Source: Monilinia fructicola
Lineage: Eukaryota; Ascomycota; Leotiomycetes; Helotiales; Sclerotiniaceae
Length of the DNA: 64,000 nucleotides
Assembly: GCA_008692225.1 (NCBI GenBank)
Contig: VICG01000004.1
Span: 62,001 to 126,000, forward strand
Reading direction: 5' to 3'
Position 1 is the stretch's first letter, and every line of letters begins with the position of its first letter. A program made the translations under genes and the position numbers. The notes below the pieces were generated by a model. It had not been told where the DNA came from. It saw only the letters and a program-made list of their open reading frames with translations, and did not search any database. Below, in pieces: positions 36,401 through 49,351 of this stretch.

Positions 36401-37562
36401 CAAAAAATAAACTGATAGAAAGGTTGACAATGACAAGTCTGGATGTCGAATACATGCGCTGGCAAATAGTTCGGTTTTGTCTCATCATCATGTATGTAAG
36501 TCATACTGTGAAGGAAGTGGAGGACATGAATACAAATGAATTGCGTCAAAAGGATGCAGAATGCGATGCAGAATTGTAAGCCACGGTAAATCGAATATGG
36601 TTCCTGATTGATATGAATCGTGGATTGTTGAAACTGGGCTGTGATATCGATGCAAATTATATACTTAATACTGAACTCAACTTCGGGTGAGAACATACCT
36701 CGTCCTGTCACGTTCAACACACACATAAGCCATAACTAGCGACGGTGAGAATATATAAAAATATATATTACGAGTAGAAGTTATTTGATTCAATTCTGGA
36801 GGTACTCCCTCTTCTCGAGCTCTTACTCGAGTAACCTTACATGTTGTCTCATATCAAGCCACGTGCAAGCTTCAGCTGGGCGCTCGCTACCTTGGACGCT
36901 AGTAAGGATGAGGTTAACCTCAACTTTAATCTGACTCAATTAATTAGCTAGTTGTCAACCTCCAACCAATTTTCTCAATTTTATTCTTCAAGAATACATA
37001 CGGAGCAGATACACACACGCACACACACATACATACATACTTATCGATACTTTAGATGTAGTAGTTCTGCATCAACGAGTCCATCTGGATATGAAGTTCT
37101 GGTAAAAACGATGTACAGGTAAGTAAGTTTTCTGTTGGGAGCTCCTATTTGGTTTATGGTTTATGGAATTCATGGTTCATGGTGGTATGCATGTAATCAA
37201 TTTCTCCCATTGCCAATCAATTAGCCCACGTTTAGAGGTGCTACTCTGCACTCCTAGCTTTGTTACCTATCAGTACCGGTATAGTTTTAGGGCACAATGC
37301 TACCTAGTATGGTGTCTATAGTCTCTCCATTTGTCACTCTCGTGAAGCAGGCGAGATTAGTTGGTTATCATTAGAGTTGAGTATGTATATAAGCAAGCCC
37401 ATCAACCAGATTTGTTCCCCAAGTGAAAATATCCGTACGTCTATCGAGTTGCTAATCTCGAGCTGTTGGATAATTTTGTCAATCAGTACTTTATATATAT
37501 ATAATAGTGGGAGTCTGGAGGCTTTCTGGTCGTATCACTGTCTTACTTGGGACTCGGAAGAG
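30411..37562. other. Gene-poor 7.1 kb block
   Basis: No gene I can support. Short open frames exist on both strands, some with splice-like ends (for example minus 33438-33229 followed by GTAAGT), but none has a recognisable fold or a consistent exon chain. Contains CA and ATCT microsatellites near 37015-37045 and 31310-31325. The last part (37100-37562) is the upstream region of the phosphodiesterase gene. Confidence 0.5.
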
Positions 37563-39755
37563 ATGGCTAAACTACTCCCTGTTATCTTGATGTTAATGGG
37601 TTACCTCTTTGGTCTCTCTCAAGCTCATGATGAAGAAGAACCAAGAATTCAATTTCCAGGGGCGCAATCTTTTGTTGTTCCTTCGGCTTTTCCAACCTCA
37701 GTATTCTCGAGTTATTATCTCAAGCCTGCTGCAACCTCTGAGCCTCAACCAGCTGTATACGATCCGGTATTGAACATCACTTATCCACTCAATTTGACCG
37801 ACCCTACGAATATACCGACCGCTTCCGATGATCCAATATACTATCCAGTAGCAATTGGAAAATCTCAATAACACATCCTCTGAGACTTTGGTTCAATACG
37901 CCCTGAATGAGATAAAGGATATCATTTATAATGATACCAATTTCTCTAGCAATTGTTCAAAATGTATTGCTGCATTGAACGTTGGGAAAATTGTCGCCCA
38001 GTATGCACCGTCATATGTACCTGGTGCATTGGTCTCACTATGCCAAGCCACTGGCTTTGCATCAAACACGACCTGCAAGAATAATTATGCGCCTGGGAGT
38101 TGGGGTGCAATATGGAGTCAAGTACTATCATTGGCCGATGTCACTGGTCTAGATGGACAGTATATCTGTAGCTCTCTGAGCACTTCTTTTTGCCCCACCC
38201 CCAGTGCGACAGCGTTGAATACCACGGGGTTGTTCCCAAAGCCGAAACCCGCAAATGCAACAGTGCCTCGCAGGGCAAGTGGAGAGAGGAGAAAAGTCCT
38301 CCACCTGTCCGATTTTCATCTTGATCCACGCTATCAAGTTGCATCCGAGGCCAGTTGTTCATCTGGTATGTGCTGTAGATATACAAATGCATCAACTTCT
38401 CAAGCTGTGTTTCCTGCGCCATTGTATGGGTCGTACAAGTAAGTCAACACTAAAACACTTCTTCATACAACCAATTAACCGCTTTGCAGATGTGATACTC
38501 CATATTTCCTTGCACTGGCAGCTCTCCAGTCCATTGGAGCGTTGACTGGGACTGATGGCAACGGGACAGAACCCGCATTCACAATTTACACAGGCAATTG
38601 TCCCCGCAAACCACCCATTCCAGATAATGTTATTGACCTTCTTATTAGGTGACCTTGTCTCCCATGATACTCAAAATCAAATGTCGCGTGCCTATGTTGA
38701 GTATACAGAGACTAGCATCTTCTCGATGTTCAAGTCCTACATAAAGAATCCAATCTTTCCCGTACTAGGGAACCACGATTCAAACCCGGAGAATATAGAT
38801 GGTCCTCACAGCTTACCAGGTCCATTAGGTAAGCAATTTTAGCTGGAATTATGATCACGTTGCTGGACTGTGGCAGCATAACGGGTGGTTGAGTAAAGAG
38901 GATGCGGAAGAAGCTGCGATCCACTACGCTGCTTATTCCGTGAAGACCCATCTCGGACTTCGAATTATCACACTCAACACCGATTTCTGGTACAGGTCTA
39001 ATTATCTCAACTTCATCAACACAACGAATCCTGATGTTTCGGGCTCATTCAACTTCATGATACAGGAACTTCAGGCGGCTGAAGATGCGGGCGAGAGGGT
39101 CTGGATCATCGGCCATGTATTGTCTGGATGGGACGGGACCAATCCATTACCCAATCCAACGAACCTCTTCTACCAGATCGTTGACCGTTATTCACCACAT
39201 GTAATTGCCAACGTATTCTTTGGCCATACACACGAAGATCAAGTCATCCTATACTATTCAAACAACGGGACAGTTCAAGATTCCTCCACCGCTCTAACAA
39301 CTGGATGGATTGGCCCTAGCGTAACTCCATTGACCAACCTCAACTCAGGATATCGCATGTACGAGATCGACACAGGAACTTTTGACATCATGGATGCCTA
39401 TACCTTCTACTCAGACGTGGACACCTATTCTAGCCTCCACGATACAGGGCCCACTTACCAATTCGAGTACTCGACACGAGCCACATATGGGCCTTCTATT
39501 TCCTGGCCAGACGACGCACCGCTCAACGCAACGTTTTGGCATAAGGTTACGGAGGCTATGGAGGCTAACAGGACGCTGGTGGAAATATTTAATAAGTACC
39601 AGGGCAAAAGTTCTATTAGGAGTCCTAATTGTACGAGTGATGCGTGTGCGGAGGCTAAGGTGTGTTATATGAGGAGTGGAAGTGCGCCGATTGGAAGAGC
39701 ATGCCCGCAGGGGTTTGCTAGTGTGCAGAGCCCGTATAAGGGGAAGAACTTTTAA
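37563..39755 (+). CDS. Acid sphingomyelinase-like phosphodiesterase (two apparent frameshifts, one GC-AG intron)
   Basis: Secreted or vacuolar metallophosphoesterase. ATG 37563 starts a signal peptide (MAKLLPVILMLMGYLFGLSQA). Exons 37563-38438, 38490-38593, 38649-39755. A saposin-like Cys-rich domain (CSKCIAALNVGKIV ... CKNNY) precedes the calcineurin-like domain, with metal motifs LSDFHLDPRY, GDLVSHD, GNHDSNPEN, GHVLSGWDG and GHTHEDQ, and a Cys-containing C-terminus. Intron 2 has a GC donor (ACAG/GCAATT) and TTATTAG acceptor, 55 bp. One extra A in 37859-37862 and one extra T in 38837-38840 break the frame; without them it encodes 694 residues. Earlier in-frame ATG 37377 would give a non-signal extension, so I rejected it. 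Confidence 0.87.
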
Positions 39756-39951
39756 GTGAAATAGACAAGGGGGTGAAAGGCTTTCTTGTAAATAATTGAG
39801 GTCATGAAAATTGACAGTCTATAATAAGAATTTAACAAATTTGAGAATTCATTGGGACAATTCATATACTGGTGTTCCCAGAAAGTGGACTGTAGCCATT
39901 TGTATTATACGTTCTAGCCTGAATATGCACACATACAATCAAGTCCACCTT

Positions 39952-42454
39952 CTAAGCCGACTTCTTTCCCCTGATAGCCATAGCTTCCTTACCGAGCTCC
40001 TCCAAAGCTTCCTCGTACGTTTCCTTTTTGTATTCACCAAACTTCCTCGCGTCGACAACTACCCTCTTAACCTTTCCTCCATCCCTCCTCCTAATCTCCT
40101 CACTCTTCGCAACCTCATTAAAAAACCATCTCGCCTCACTATTCCCAACTAATGTCCATGCATGACCTTGTCTCCCTGCTCTAGCTGTCCTACCCACTCT
40201 ATGTACGTAGTTGGTGATACTTGTAGGAACATCATAATTGATGACATGTGCAAGATCAGGAAGATCGAGACCACGAGAGACAAGATCAGAGGCGACAAGA
40301 ATCTGAAGTTTGCCGCGAGAGAAAGAGGCGAGGGAGGCTTTGCGTTCGGAGGACCGGGTGGTGGAGGTGAGGGTGCCGATTATATTGATGTATGATGGGT
40401 GGATTAAGGCAAGCAAACGGCCGAGACGGATGGCAGATTCGTTAGATTTGGTGAAAATGAGTACACCATGAGGTTCATGGCTGAGAGGCAGTGGCTTAGT
40501 CTTGGCTTTTGGTTTCGAGTGGGGTAATGGAGCGGCGATTGCTTCTGGCTTTGAGCTTGATTTAGAATCAGAGTCTGATTCTGAACTGTCATCCGAGGAA
40601 GCACTGTCTTCGGAGGATTCATCATCATCTGAACTAGATTCGGAAGGTGAACTATCTGACTCAGTATCGGAATCTGAATCAGAGTCTGAGTCTGAATCGG
40701 AATCGGAATCGGAGTCAATCTTGCTCTCATCTATCATATCATTTCCGGTCAATATTTCCATCAAATACAATGGCTTCAAATTTTCATCATCCACCTTGAC
40801 AGCAAATTCAACAAGGCCAGATGGCAGGATATGTGCCTGGGATGACTTTCCATCATCACCGGCAGATGAACCTTCTAAAACTACCAACTTTGGTCGATAA
40901 AGTTTCAGGCTTGTCAATTGGCCAATATCTCTGGTCATTGTAGCACTAAGAATGATTTTTCTTACTCTGTCCCTATTATTTGGAACACCTTTCTGTCCTG
41001 CTGCTAAAGAGCTCATTACAATATTTAACCACTGCTGGAAACTTTGATCCAGGAGTTTGTCCGCTTCGTCTATAATAAGCCATTTGATATATTGTAAAGT
41101 AAATCCAGGAGTAGACTTCAAGTGCTCTACTAATCTTCCCGGTGTGCAGATCAAAATATCAACTTTTGATACTGGCTCGATGATATGATCAGGCAATGGT
41201 GAAATTTCCTCATCATCTAATAAAGGTTCATCTTCATCATCTGTTCCGGCATCAGAGCTCTCCCATCTAGAATTCTTTCGCCTTTCTTGCTCGTAGTACC
41301 GTGTCGGGTCATATTGATACGTGTTTTCCATAAGGTTTGCTTGTTCGGCTTTAAAAGCTTCATTTCCTACTGCTGTCCCTATCTTCACACGTTTTCTACT
41401 TCCAAAGGAGAACGCACTCGAACAAACCTCACATACCTCACGGGCTTGAGATACAAGTTCTCGGGTTGGCATAACGATCAATCCCCGTAAGCGAGTGATA
41501 GTATTGCGGCTAATATCTTGGGTCATGGGCAAAACGTATGACAAAGTCTTTCCGGATCCAGTAGCCGCGGAGACTAATACATCACCAGGTTTCTGCTGAG
41601 AGCTAGGGAGGAGTAGAGGAAGTACTGCAGCTTGAACGGCGAAGGCTTCATTAAAGCTTTTGGTCCGAAGAACATTGGCAGCCTCTTGCTCGACTCCCAC
41701 TTCCGAAAACTTGGCGGTAGTTTTAGGTGAGACTAGAATAGGAGATGCAAGCCATGATGGGAGAGTAGATTCAAGGGATGGAGGCGGGAGTTCGGGAACA
41801 GGTTCTGGTTGGGGCAGTGGGACTAAATCATGAATCTCCACTGGTTCTTCTGGTTCTTGTGTATCCTCAATATCTAAGCCCTCCTCGGCAGCTTTTGCGC
41901 GCGCGTCTCTCTGCCTTTTTGATAGATTTCTCACGCTTCTCCAATACTTTCTTGTGTCTCTTATCATCTTTGTCTTCTTCATTTTCTGTAGTTTCCTTCG
42001 ATGGTATACTGTCGTCCTTAGACTTCTTTTTCTTCAGTTTCTTGTCTATCTTTTCTACTTCTTCCACCTCTTCTGATGCAACAATATTGGCATGTAAATC
42101 TTCGGCAACGGGTGCAGGAATTTTTATAGACTTCTCCTTCTTATCCTTTTTTGCCTTCTTTATGACAGGCTCCGGACTTGCTTCTAAACCATCGTCGCGC
42201 TTTCGTTTCGAGGCAGGGGAAGACGAGTTGGACGTTAATTTGGGGGAATCTGATTGTGCGTTTGATTTTGAATTTGATTTAGGAGGTGGAATATATCGCG
42301 CATAAGATGATGAGGCATCTGGTCGTATCGCAGGCGAAGGACGAGGAGGGGGAGGAGGAGGAGAAGTCGATTTGAGCGAGGATGGAAGAGCTTCAACAGA
42401 TTGCTCTTCAACAATTACCTTCTTTTTAGAAGGAGGAATGTATCTAGCAAACAT
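39952..42454 (-). CDS. dbp6: DEAD-box ATP-dependent RNA helicase, DBP6 type (one apparent frameshift)
   Basis: Nucleolar helicase of 60S ribosomal-subunit assembly. Intronless. The N-terminus MFARYIPPSKKK, echoed by SYARYIPPPKS, leads a long Lys/Glu-rich charged region. Then come the motifs: AATGSGKT (I), PTRELVSQA (Ia), CTPGRLVEHL (Ib), IIDEADKLLD (II, here DEAD), LSATMTRD (III), HGVLIFTKS (IV), LVASDLVSRGLDLPD (V) and YVHRVGRTARAGR (VI). A Ser/Asp/Glu repeat of about 55 residues sits between the two RecA lobes, as in DBP6 relatives. An extra base in the TTTT at 41893-41896 breaks the frame before KAAEEGL; without it the protein has 833 residues. As yeast DBP6 is essential, a real null allele is unlikely here. 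Confidence 0.9.
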
Positions 42455-42845
42455 TTGGAAGTATATTGGATACGAAATTCAAATGTGCTAGGGTTAATTG
42501 AGTGATTTATAAGATTTCTTTCTGATGTACTGGAAAGAATTGATAGATGGAAAATAAAATTTACGGGCACCCTCTTGAACCAAAGTAGCAATTCATCGGG
42601 TACGGTGCCCTGTTGATACAAGGCTGTTATTACTGTTAACCTTACATACATAAGGTCCAGAGCTCCTGAAGCTTCAAACTCCAACTGCCGACTGGACTGG
42701 TGATGGACAACATAGAAATGCGACGACGACGACGGCGGCGGCAACGACGACAACGAAGAACAAAACAACTTCCTCCTTAGTATTGAAGACCACCCAACTT
42801 CTCGATCGGTTTGTATTAGTAGTATCCTTTCCAGATATTGTCAAA

Positions 42846-44371
42846 ATGCCTTACAATATTGCCATGGTCAGCGACTTTTTCTTTCCACAACCAGGAGGAG
42901 TCGAAAGTCACATCTACCAACTCTCTACGAAGCTCATAGACCGAGGACACAAGGTTATAATTATTACACACGCATATGAGGATAGAACTGGTGTCAGATA
43001 TTTGACAAATGGTCTCAAAGTCTACCATGTCCCATTCATGGTCATGTTTCGCTCTTGTACCTTTCCTACGGTCTTTTCGTTCTTCCCGATCTTTCGCAAT
43101 ATCGTTATACGGGAACAAATAGAGATTGTTCATGGTCATGCAAGCATGAGTAGCATGTGCCATGAAGCGATATTGCATGCAAGGACGATGGGTCTGAGGA
43201 CTGTGTTTACAGATCATTCATTGTTTGGGTTCGCAGATGCAGGCAATATATTGATCAACAAGCTTCTAAAGTTCACATTGAGCGACGTTGATCATGTCGT
43301 TTGTGTCAGCCATACATGGTAGAGTTACCAAACCACCCTCAGGGACAATAAAATTTTCTGACTAGTTATAGCAAAGAGAACACGGTTCTGCGCGCTTCCC
43401 TTGACCCTCTCATGGTCTCTGTTATTCCCAATGCTGTTGTGGCGGAGAACTTTCGACCTCTATCACACCCTTCATATCCCGCCGACCCCCCAGGAAAGCA
43501 CCCACCTCCAGCTCCTTATCCACTTGGTCCGCATGATGTAATCACTATCGTCGTGGTTTCCAGACTTTTTTACAATAAAGGAACCGATTTATTGATCGCA
43601 GCGATTCCTCGAATTCTTGCCAGCCATCCCAATGTGCATTTTATTATTGCAGGGTCTGGTCCGAAAGCTATTGACCTCGAACAGATGCTGGAAAAAAATG
43701 TGTTGCAAGACAAAGTTGAAATGCTGGGACCGGTAAGACATGAGGAGGTCCGAGATGTCATGGTTAGGGGGCACATTTATCTACATCCAAGTTTGACTGA
43801 AGCATTCGGGACTGTCATAGTTGAGGCTGCTAGTTGTGGGCTATATGTCGTATGTACACAAGTCGGAGGGATCCCGGAAGTTCTTCCAGCACATATGACA
43901 GTTTTCGCCAAGCCAGATGAAGATGATTTAGTTGCTGCCACAGGCCGAGCAATTGCGGCTCTAAGAGCAAATAAAGTTCGGACGGAAAAGTTCCACGATC
44001 AAGTCAAAATGATGTATTCATGGACAGATGTGGCAGAGCGAACGGAAAGGATATATGATGGAATCTTTGGTGTTTTGAGTGAGGCTGAATTCTATGGATA
44101 TGATGCAGCTGACGCAGCTAGCTGGAGTGCTACTAGAGGAAGAGCCGGTGTACAGAGCTTTGCTTTGATTGATCGTCTCAAGAGATATTATGGTTGCGGG
44201 ATATGGGCAGGCAAACTTTTCTGCCTATGTGTGGTTATTGATTACCTTCTATTTTTGCTTCTTGAAATCTTGGCACCTAGAGAGAGAATCGATATTTCTA
44301 GGAGCTGGCCAAAGAAAATTCCTCAGGATTCTTCGAGGAGAGATCGTGAAAATAGGAGAGAATTCAACTAA
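42846..44371 (+). CDS. spt14: GPI-GlcNAc transferase catalytic subunit (PIG-A/SPT14/GPI3)
   Basis: ER-membrane glycosyltransferase that moves GlcNAc from UDP-GlcNAc to phosphatidylinositol, first step of GPI-anchor synthesis. Exons 42846-43318 and 43372-44371 give an uninterrupted 490-residue protein. GT4 landmarks: [117 protein letters not shown] with the EX7E pair, and VGGIPEVLP. One C-terminal membrane helix ([21 protein letters not shown]) anchors it with the active domain in the cytosol. Divergent from the helicase gene over a spacer of about 390 bp. Confidence 0.95.
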
Positions 44372-45980
44372 TAACTTTGTCCATTTTGGGTAGATTGGGT
44401 ATGTTTTGTACAGATCATCAAACATTATCGGCTTCATTGAAGTGGGGCAAGAGCCAATTCGAAGAAGTGAGAAAGCGTTTACATTAATAGCTTTCTCTCA
44501 TTCTTCCTGGTGGCATTCACTGCACAAATGTAAGAAATTCCTGATACTCGACAGTATAAAAAGTTCTGGCTCCAAGTAGCTCTCGCTACCGTCCATGAAC
44601 GCGAGAATATGTCATAAGAAGCATTTGCTTTGGCTGTGGAATTCGCTTAACCAAATGCTTCGTATACTAGATATGACTGTTCAATATAATTTGGATACTG
44701 AGAAAAGAATTTTGAAAGGGAATGCAGACGTTAACCGGCCAATTCCAATTTAGACAACACAGCTCTACAGTGCTGTTTGCTTTATGTATGGGCACCGGGA
44801 CTATCCAGCGATTGTTGTTGAATGTCATTAAGGTCCGAATTGACTGGTGGGCTGCAATTGTGATTTGTGGTTAATGACTCAGCCAAACAAGACCAGTTTG
44901 GAGAGTAGGCAAGGGAATATTTCTGAAGAGCGTGCTCCTTAAGAACATATCCAGCCTATCCAATGTTATCACTTCTTCCGGGGACCCCGCATATAATGTG
45001 ACTACTGCTTGTCGCGGACTACTCCGGTTGCTATTGAGACCAGCCGCTAGGACCTATGACATTATGAGGGCTAAAAGTTGATGAAAGATGTGCTTTCGTG
45101 CCCTGAACGCTGCAAGCATAAACAAAATTTGAGGCAAAATTCGAAATACAACTGGCGAGGAAGCTTTATCCACACCCAAGTTGCTCGGTCAATGAGTGGC
45201 TAAATCTCAGAGAAATCTTTCGTGCGGTAGCATGGAGTTATGTGAGTGGAATTCAAGGCAAAGGCGTTGAATACTATCACTCTCCCTTTCTACATTTGTA
45301 AGCTTTCCAATGTGCAAACATTCCACCGCAAAAGGTACCATGGAGCTCTGTGGAAACGTTCATGATACTTCTCTTCACTAACTGCGATGATGTTTTTCAA
45401 CATCTGCAGGCATACCTGAGCAATGAGAGAACACATGCCACTCATCCTAGTACAGTAGTATGTATAAATGTCTCAATGTCGACATGAAGTTTGAGCCAAA
45501 ACAGATCACAACTATATGGCTTTGACCCTCAGACAAATACTTGGGATATTTCTTTTCAATTTCAAGCGGGGTCAACAACAATCCAATTATATTGAGTATT
45601 TTGCGATAGCATTACATACTCTTCTCTGATGCAGGGACGCCAAGATACATATTGAAAACCCAGTCCTGATATCTGTCTTCTCCCAAATAAGTCCCTTGGT
45701 ACGAACAAAGTCTATCCATGTTTTGGGGACAGAGATGCCCATATATAGGAAGAGATCTACCAGAGATCTACATGGCCATCGAAATTGAACAACGCCATGC
45801 TGTGTTGCTTGATTTTACAATCGTGTCTACTTGCTATAGTATCAATGATTGTGATTGTGGATAGAGAATCTCATTTCATAATTACATTTTCACGCTCGAG
45901 CCGTGCCCATGCTTCATCAATCCTTCATCTTCCAGGGAATTGCATATTCTTTTTTGTCTCAACTACCGGTACCGGCACAC
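44372..45980. other. Intergenic stretch
   Basis: No gene recognised; only short open frames. Confidence 0.5.
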
Positions 45981-46306
45981 TAGAGACATTTAGGAAACTA
46001 TTAATCCTTTTGAGTAAGGGGATCTATACAGAGTAGTTTCTCGATCTTAAGGAATATAACATAGAACTAATGTAAAACTTCATTTTCGTCAAATTAGCCT
46101 AATATAACGAAAAGGGGTATTAATCGCAAGACTTATTGTATATACTACTAATAATAAGGCTATTTATAGGATTCCAAGGTTAGCCTTATAATAAGTCTAA
46201 CTAGTGACCTTATATTATACTAAATATATAATAATATACTATATCAATTGTTTATGCCTATTATATAAATTATAAAAACGAAAATAAAAGGTGACTAAAT
46301 GTTTAT
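45981..46306 (-). mobile_element. MITE copy 1, family with TAGAGACATTTAG ends
   Basis: Starts TAGAGACATTTAG and ends CTAAATGTTTATA, an imperfect inverted match. Shares inner blocks AATTTATATAATAGGCATA and TCGTTATA..AGNCTAATTTGA with the copy at 62528-62911 but in the opposite orientation. AT-rich and non-coding. Confidence 0.65.
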
Positions 46307-47040
46307 ACTGTAATGATGGCTGTGGAATATTAGCGGCCAATCAAAAGATCCAATTTGAGTTCGCCACTTTGATATAATCATACCCGGTCAGATGCCAATA
46401 TTACAGATTAGGTCAATGCCTAAGGTTCCTCTTATAAATACACCACCATTCTGCAAGTACCCGGATCCATGGACGTCCACGGGTCCTTTAGACCACTCTT
46501 TTTCGGACTAATTGAAACACCATAGATCGAGGCCTCTGATATATTACTTGTTTTTTGGGGGGGAGGGGCGAGGGCCGGCAGCAGTCTGACCAATTGGATA
46601 ACAGGAAGGCCGTTGTCATATCCCCAGTAATCCCCCGGATTAACCGAAGGAATAACCTCAAGGGCGATCACATAATTATATTCCGAAGAAGCTTTGCATT
46701 GATTTCAGGCTGTGATATCAACTAGATAACCGCCTATCCCTCAATCTTCAAAGTCGAGGAAGCATGGACATGGGAAATTTGCAACAAGCGTAGTAGCTAG
46801 TAGCTAGTAGCTAGCAGTGGCACTTGGGAATTGCCAAGCTGGACTAAAAACCCCCTTTCAGCACTGTCTGTCGGTGTCTGGCATGACGTCAAATCTACAA
46901 TATATCCCATATCTACTGATTCCAGATCATTCAACGCAGCTGTCTACATAAATATGGCCCCATCCGCCAGTTGACCGGATTATCACCACTTGATCTTGCT
47001 CTTTTCTCGCTACCCCCTCGCCACCTTGCAGTTTCTCGTA
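46307..47040. other. Intergenic stretch, peroxidase promoter side
   Basis: No gene seen. Three tandem copies of TAGTAGC lie near 46790-46812. TGACGTCA at 46883-46890 is a perfect CRE/bZIP-type palindrome about 150 bp before the peroxidase ATG. Confidence 0.5.
46883..46890. promoter_or_regulatory. CRE-type bZIP palindrome TGACGTCA
   Basis: Perfect TGACGTCA about 150 bp upstream of the peroxidase start codon; bZIP regulators of the ATF/CREB class bind this sequence. One 8-mer could occur by chance. Confidence 0.35.
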
Positions 47041-48436
47041 ATGAAGTGCATCATTGCTGGCCTGGCATTCTGCCTCACCACCGCTCTTGCATTCCCTTCT
47101 TCTCGCATGTTTGATCCCTCTCAAATCAAGAATGAGGAAGAGAAGCGCACTCTTGCACGTATCACTGCGAAGATCGAAGCTGCCCTCGAAAAGAGAGCAT
47201 TAGAGCCTCGCAATGTCATATTTTCCGCAGAGGAGCAATTCGTATCCACGAGTGGTGCACATGCCTTTGTCCCGCCAGGGCCAAATGATATCCGAGGTCC
47301 TTGTCCTGGCCTCAATGCCGCAGCGAATCACAATTATATCCCCCATAGTGGAGTAGGAACCATTGTACAGTTTGTTAACGGAACTTTTGATGGTAAGACA
47401 TTACAAAACCACTCTTCCTTAAACTTGCTTATTAACATGAGTGATAGCATTTGGTATGGGACTTGATCTCGGTGCCTTTCTCTCTATATATGCTTCAGTT
47501 TTCAATGGCGATTTGGCAACTTGGTCTATTGGGGGCCCTCCAAACTCAGGCATCTTGAGCTCAATTGGACTCCTTGGTCAACCTCAAGGACTTTCTGGCT
47601 CACATAATAACTATGAGACTGATGCCTCGCCTTCACGTCCAGATCTCTATCAATAGTAAGCTATACTATGACATCCACTCAATCCAAGGAAGCTGTTAAC
47701 GATTATTAGCGGCAATAATTATAAAGTGATCATGTCTCAGTTTGAAGAAATGTACGACCTACCGCTGGGACAAAATGGTTACGATTTATCAGTCCTAACA
47801 CCATTCCGCGCGACTCGTTTCCAGCAATCCATTGATAATAATCCATACTTTTTCAATGGGCCGTTCTCTGGAATTGCCGTGCAGCCTGCAGCTTACACTT
47901 TCATCTATAGATATATGGCGAACAAATCTGAAGAGTATCCGGATGGTTATTTGGATGGCGAAGTGCTGAAATCATTCTTTTCGATTACCGGGGAACCCGG
48001 TAACTTTGTGTGGAAGGAAGGACACGAGAGGATTCCAGATAACTTTTACAAACGTGCGATCGGCGACGAGTATGGTCTCGTGCAGTACGTATTAGATGTC
48101 GTCCAGGCTGGTATAACTCACCTCCAATTTGTTAATATTGGAGGGAATACTGGCAAGACTAACACTTTCACTGGTCTCGAACTCAAGAATTTGACAGGTG
48201 GTGTATATGATAGCAAAACCCTGTTAGAAGGAAACAATGCTTTCTGTTTTGCACTCCAGTTTGCTAAACAGGCCGCACCAGATTTACTCAAGCGATTGTT
48301 GACCGATACTGGTTCTGCTTTGAGTCAATTGAACCAGGGGATGAACCAAGCTATGAGCAGATTTAGCTGCCCGGAGTTGACGTCGATAGACACAAGCCAA
48401 TTCTCGAAATTCCCTGGTGCGAAGGGCTCTTATTAG
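47041..48436 (+). CDS. Secreted heme-thiolate peroxidase (chloroperoxidase/unspecific peroxygenase family)
   Basis: Extracellular peroxygenase or haloperoxidase. Exons 47041-47392, 47448-47655 and 47710-48436 give 428 residues in frame. The signal peptide is MKCIIAGLAFCLTTALAFPSS. RGPCPGLNAAANHNYIPHSG carries the PCP motif whose Cys is the proximal heme ligand. The acid-base region reads SHNNYETDASPSRPD, so the Glu-X-Asp is ETD rather than the EGD or EHD of studied enzymes. FFNGPFSG, GEVLKSFF and GNFVWKEGHERIPDN follow, as in long-type family members. Substrate not predictable. Confidence 0.88.
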
Positions 48437-49351
48437 ATGAGGTGACTTGAAACATTTGGTTTTGAAGTTGTAATGGAGTAGAGTGAAATTGAGAGGGGAT
48501 GGTATGGGTCTTGGATTTAGACTTTTTGATGTAAGATCTTATATTCTAAAGGATGTATCACTAGTATAATATGATTCAATGTAACATACTTAATTAAAAG
48601 AGTGTATCTTACCAGCCAACTCTTTCCATCATGATTTCTAATTGTAAGACTCCGGGGCCCCTACCACATAACAGCTTGGCAATGACATCAACCAAGATTC
48701 TCGCTTCACGTTCGATGATCGCCCCCAGCATCAAGTATATATATACCACGACCCTAGTCGCCAAGAAGCAAAGTCAACATCTCCTTGTAGATTTCCATGG
48801 TATGATATAACCGTTATACTAGCGTGCCTTGGCCGGAGTCATATCAGAGACGGGGTAGATCGAGTTTTCTCTTCCTGATTAGGAAATCACAACATCATAT
48901 GTATGCTCGTCATCTATCATTCGTTACATTGCAACAGCCATCACCCTCTATTGAGAATCACTCGGAGCTTTCACATTCAATATGGATATAATCCAATGTG
49001 TGTGGCTGAGCTGCCGTGCTACTCCCAACTTCTCGGGTAAGGTTATGATGTGCTGGTGGGTTTTGGGGCAATAATATGGTTAGAACTAAGGTTATTGTAA
49101 GGACAAAGTTGAGATAATCACTTGCATATATCAAACGGCCTATCATCTCTATCGCATACCTCATCGACTAATTATTTGAAGCTTCTCCCATCCAGCATCT
49201 TCTGATTCCCCATCTTACCATGGCTCTCGTGGATATGTGTCTACTGTAGTTCGAGGCAATCGCAACCATACTGGTTCTTATGTTTGCCTCACTGTTTGGT
49301 ATAACTTCCTTCAGAATCTGAATGTGTTTACCATAGGTATTTGGTGAATAT
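48437..49351. other. Intergenic stretch
   Basis: No gene recognised. Confidence 0.45.

Noticed and set aside
41778..42305. Long plus-strand open frame antisense to the helicase
   Set aside because: Mirror of the Lys/Glu-rich helicase N-terminus; gives Leu/Phe/Ser-rich nonsense.
46455..46480. ATGGACGTCCA resembling the MULE TIR core
   Set aside because: Match limited to the short palindrome, with no extension of the 27-bp repeat.
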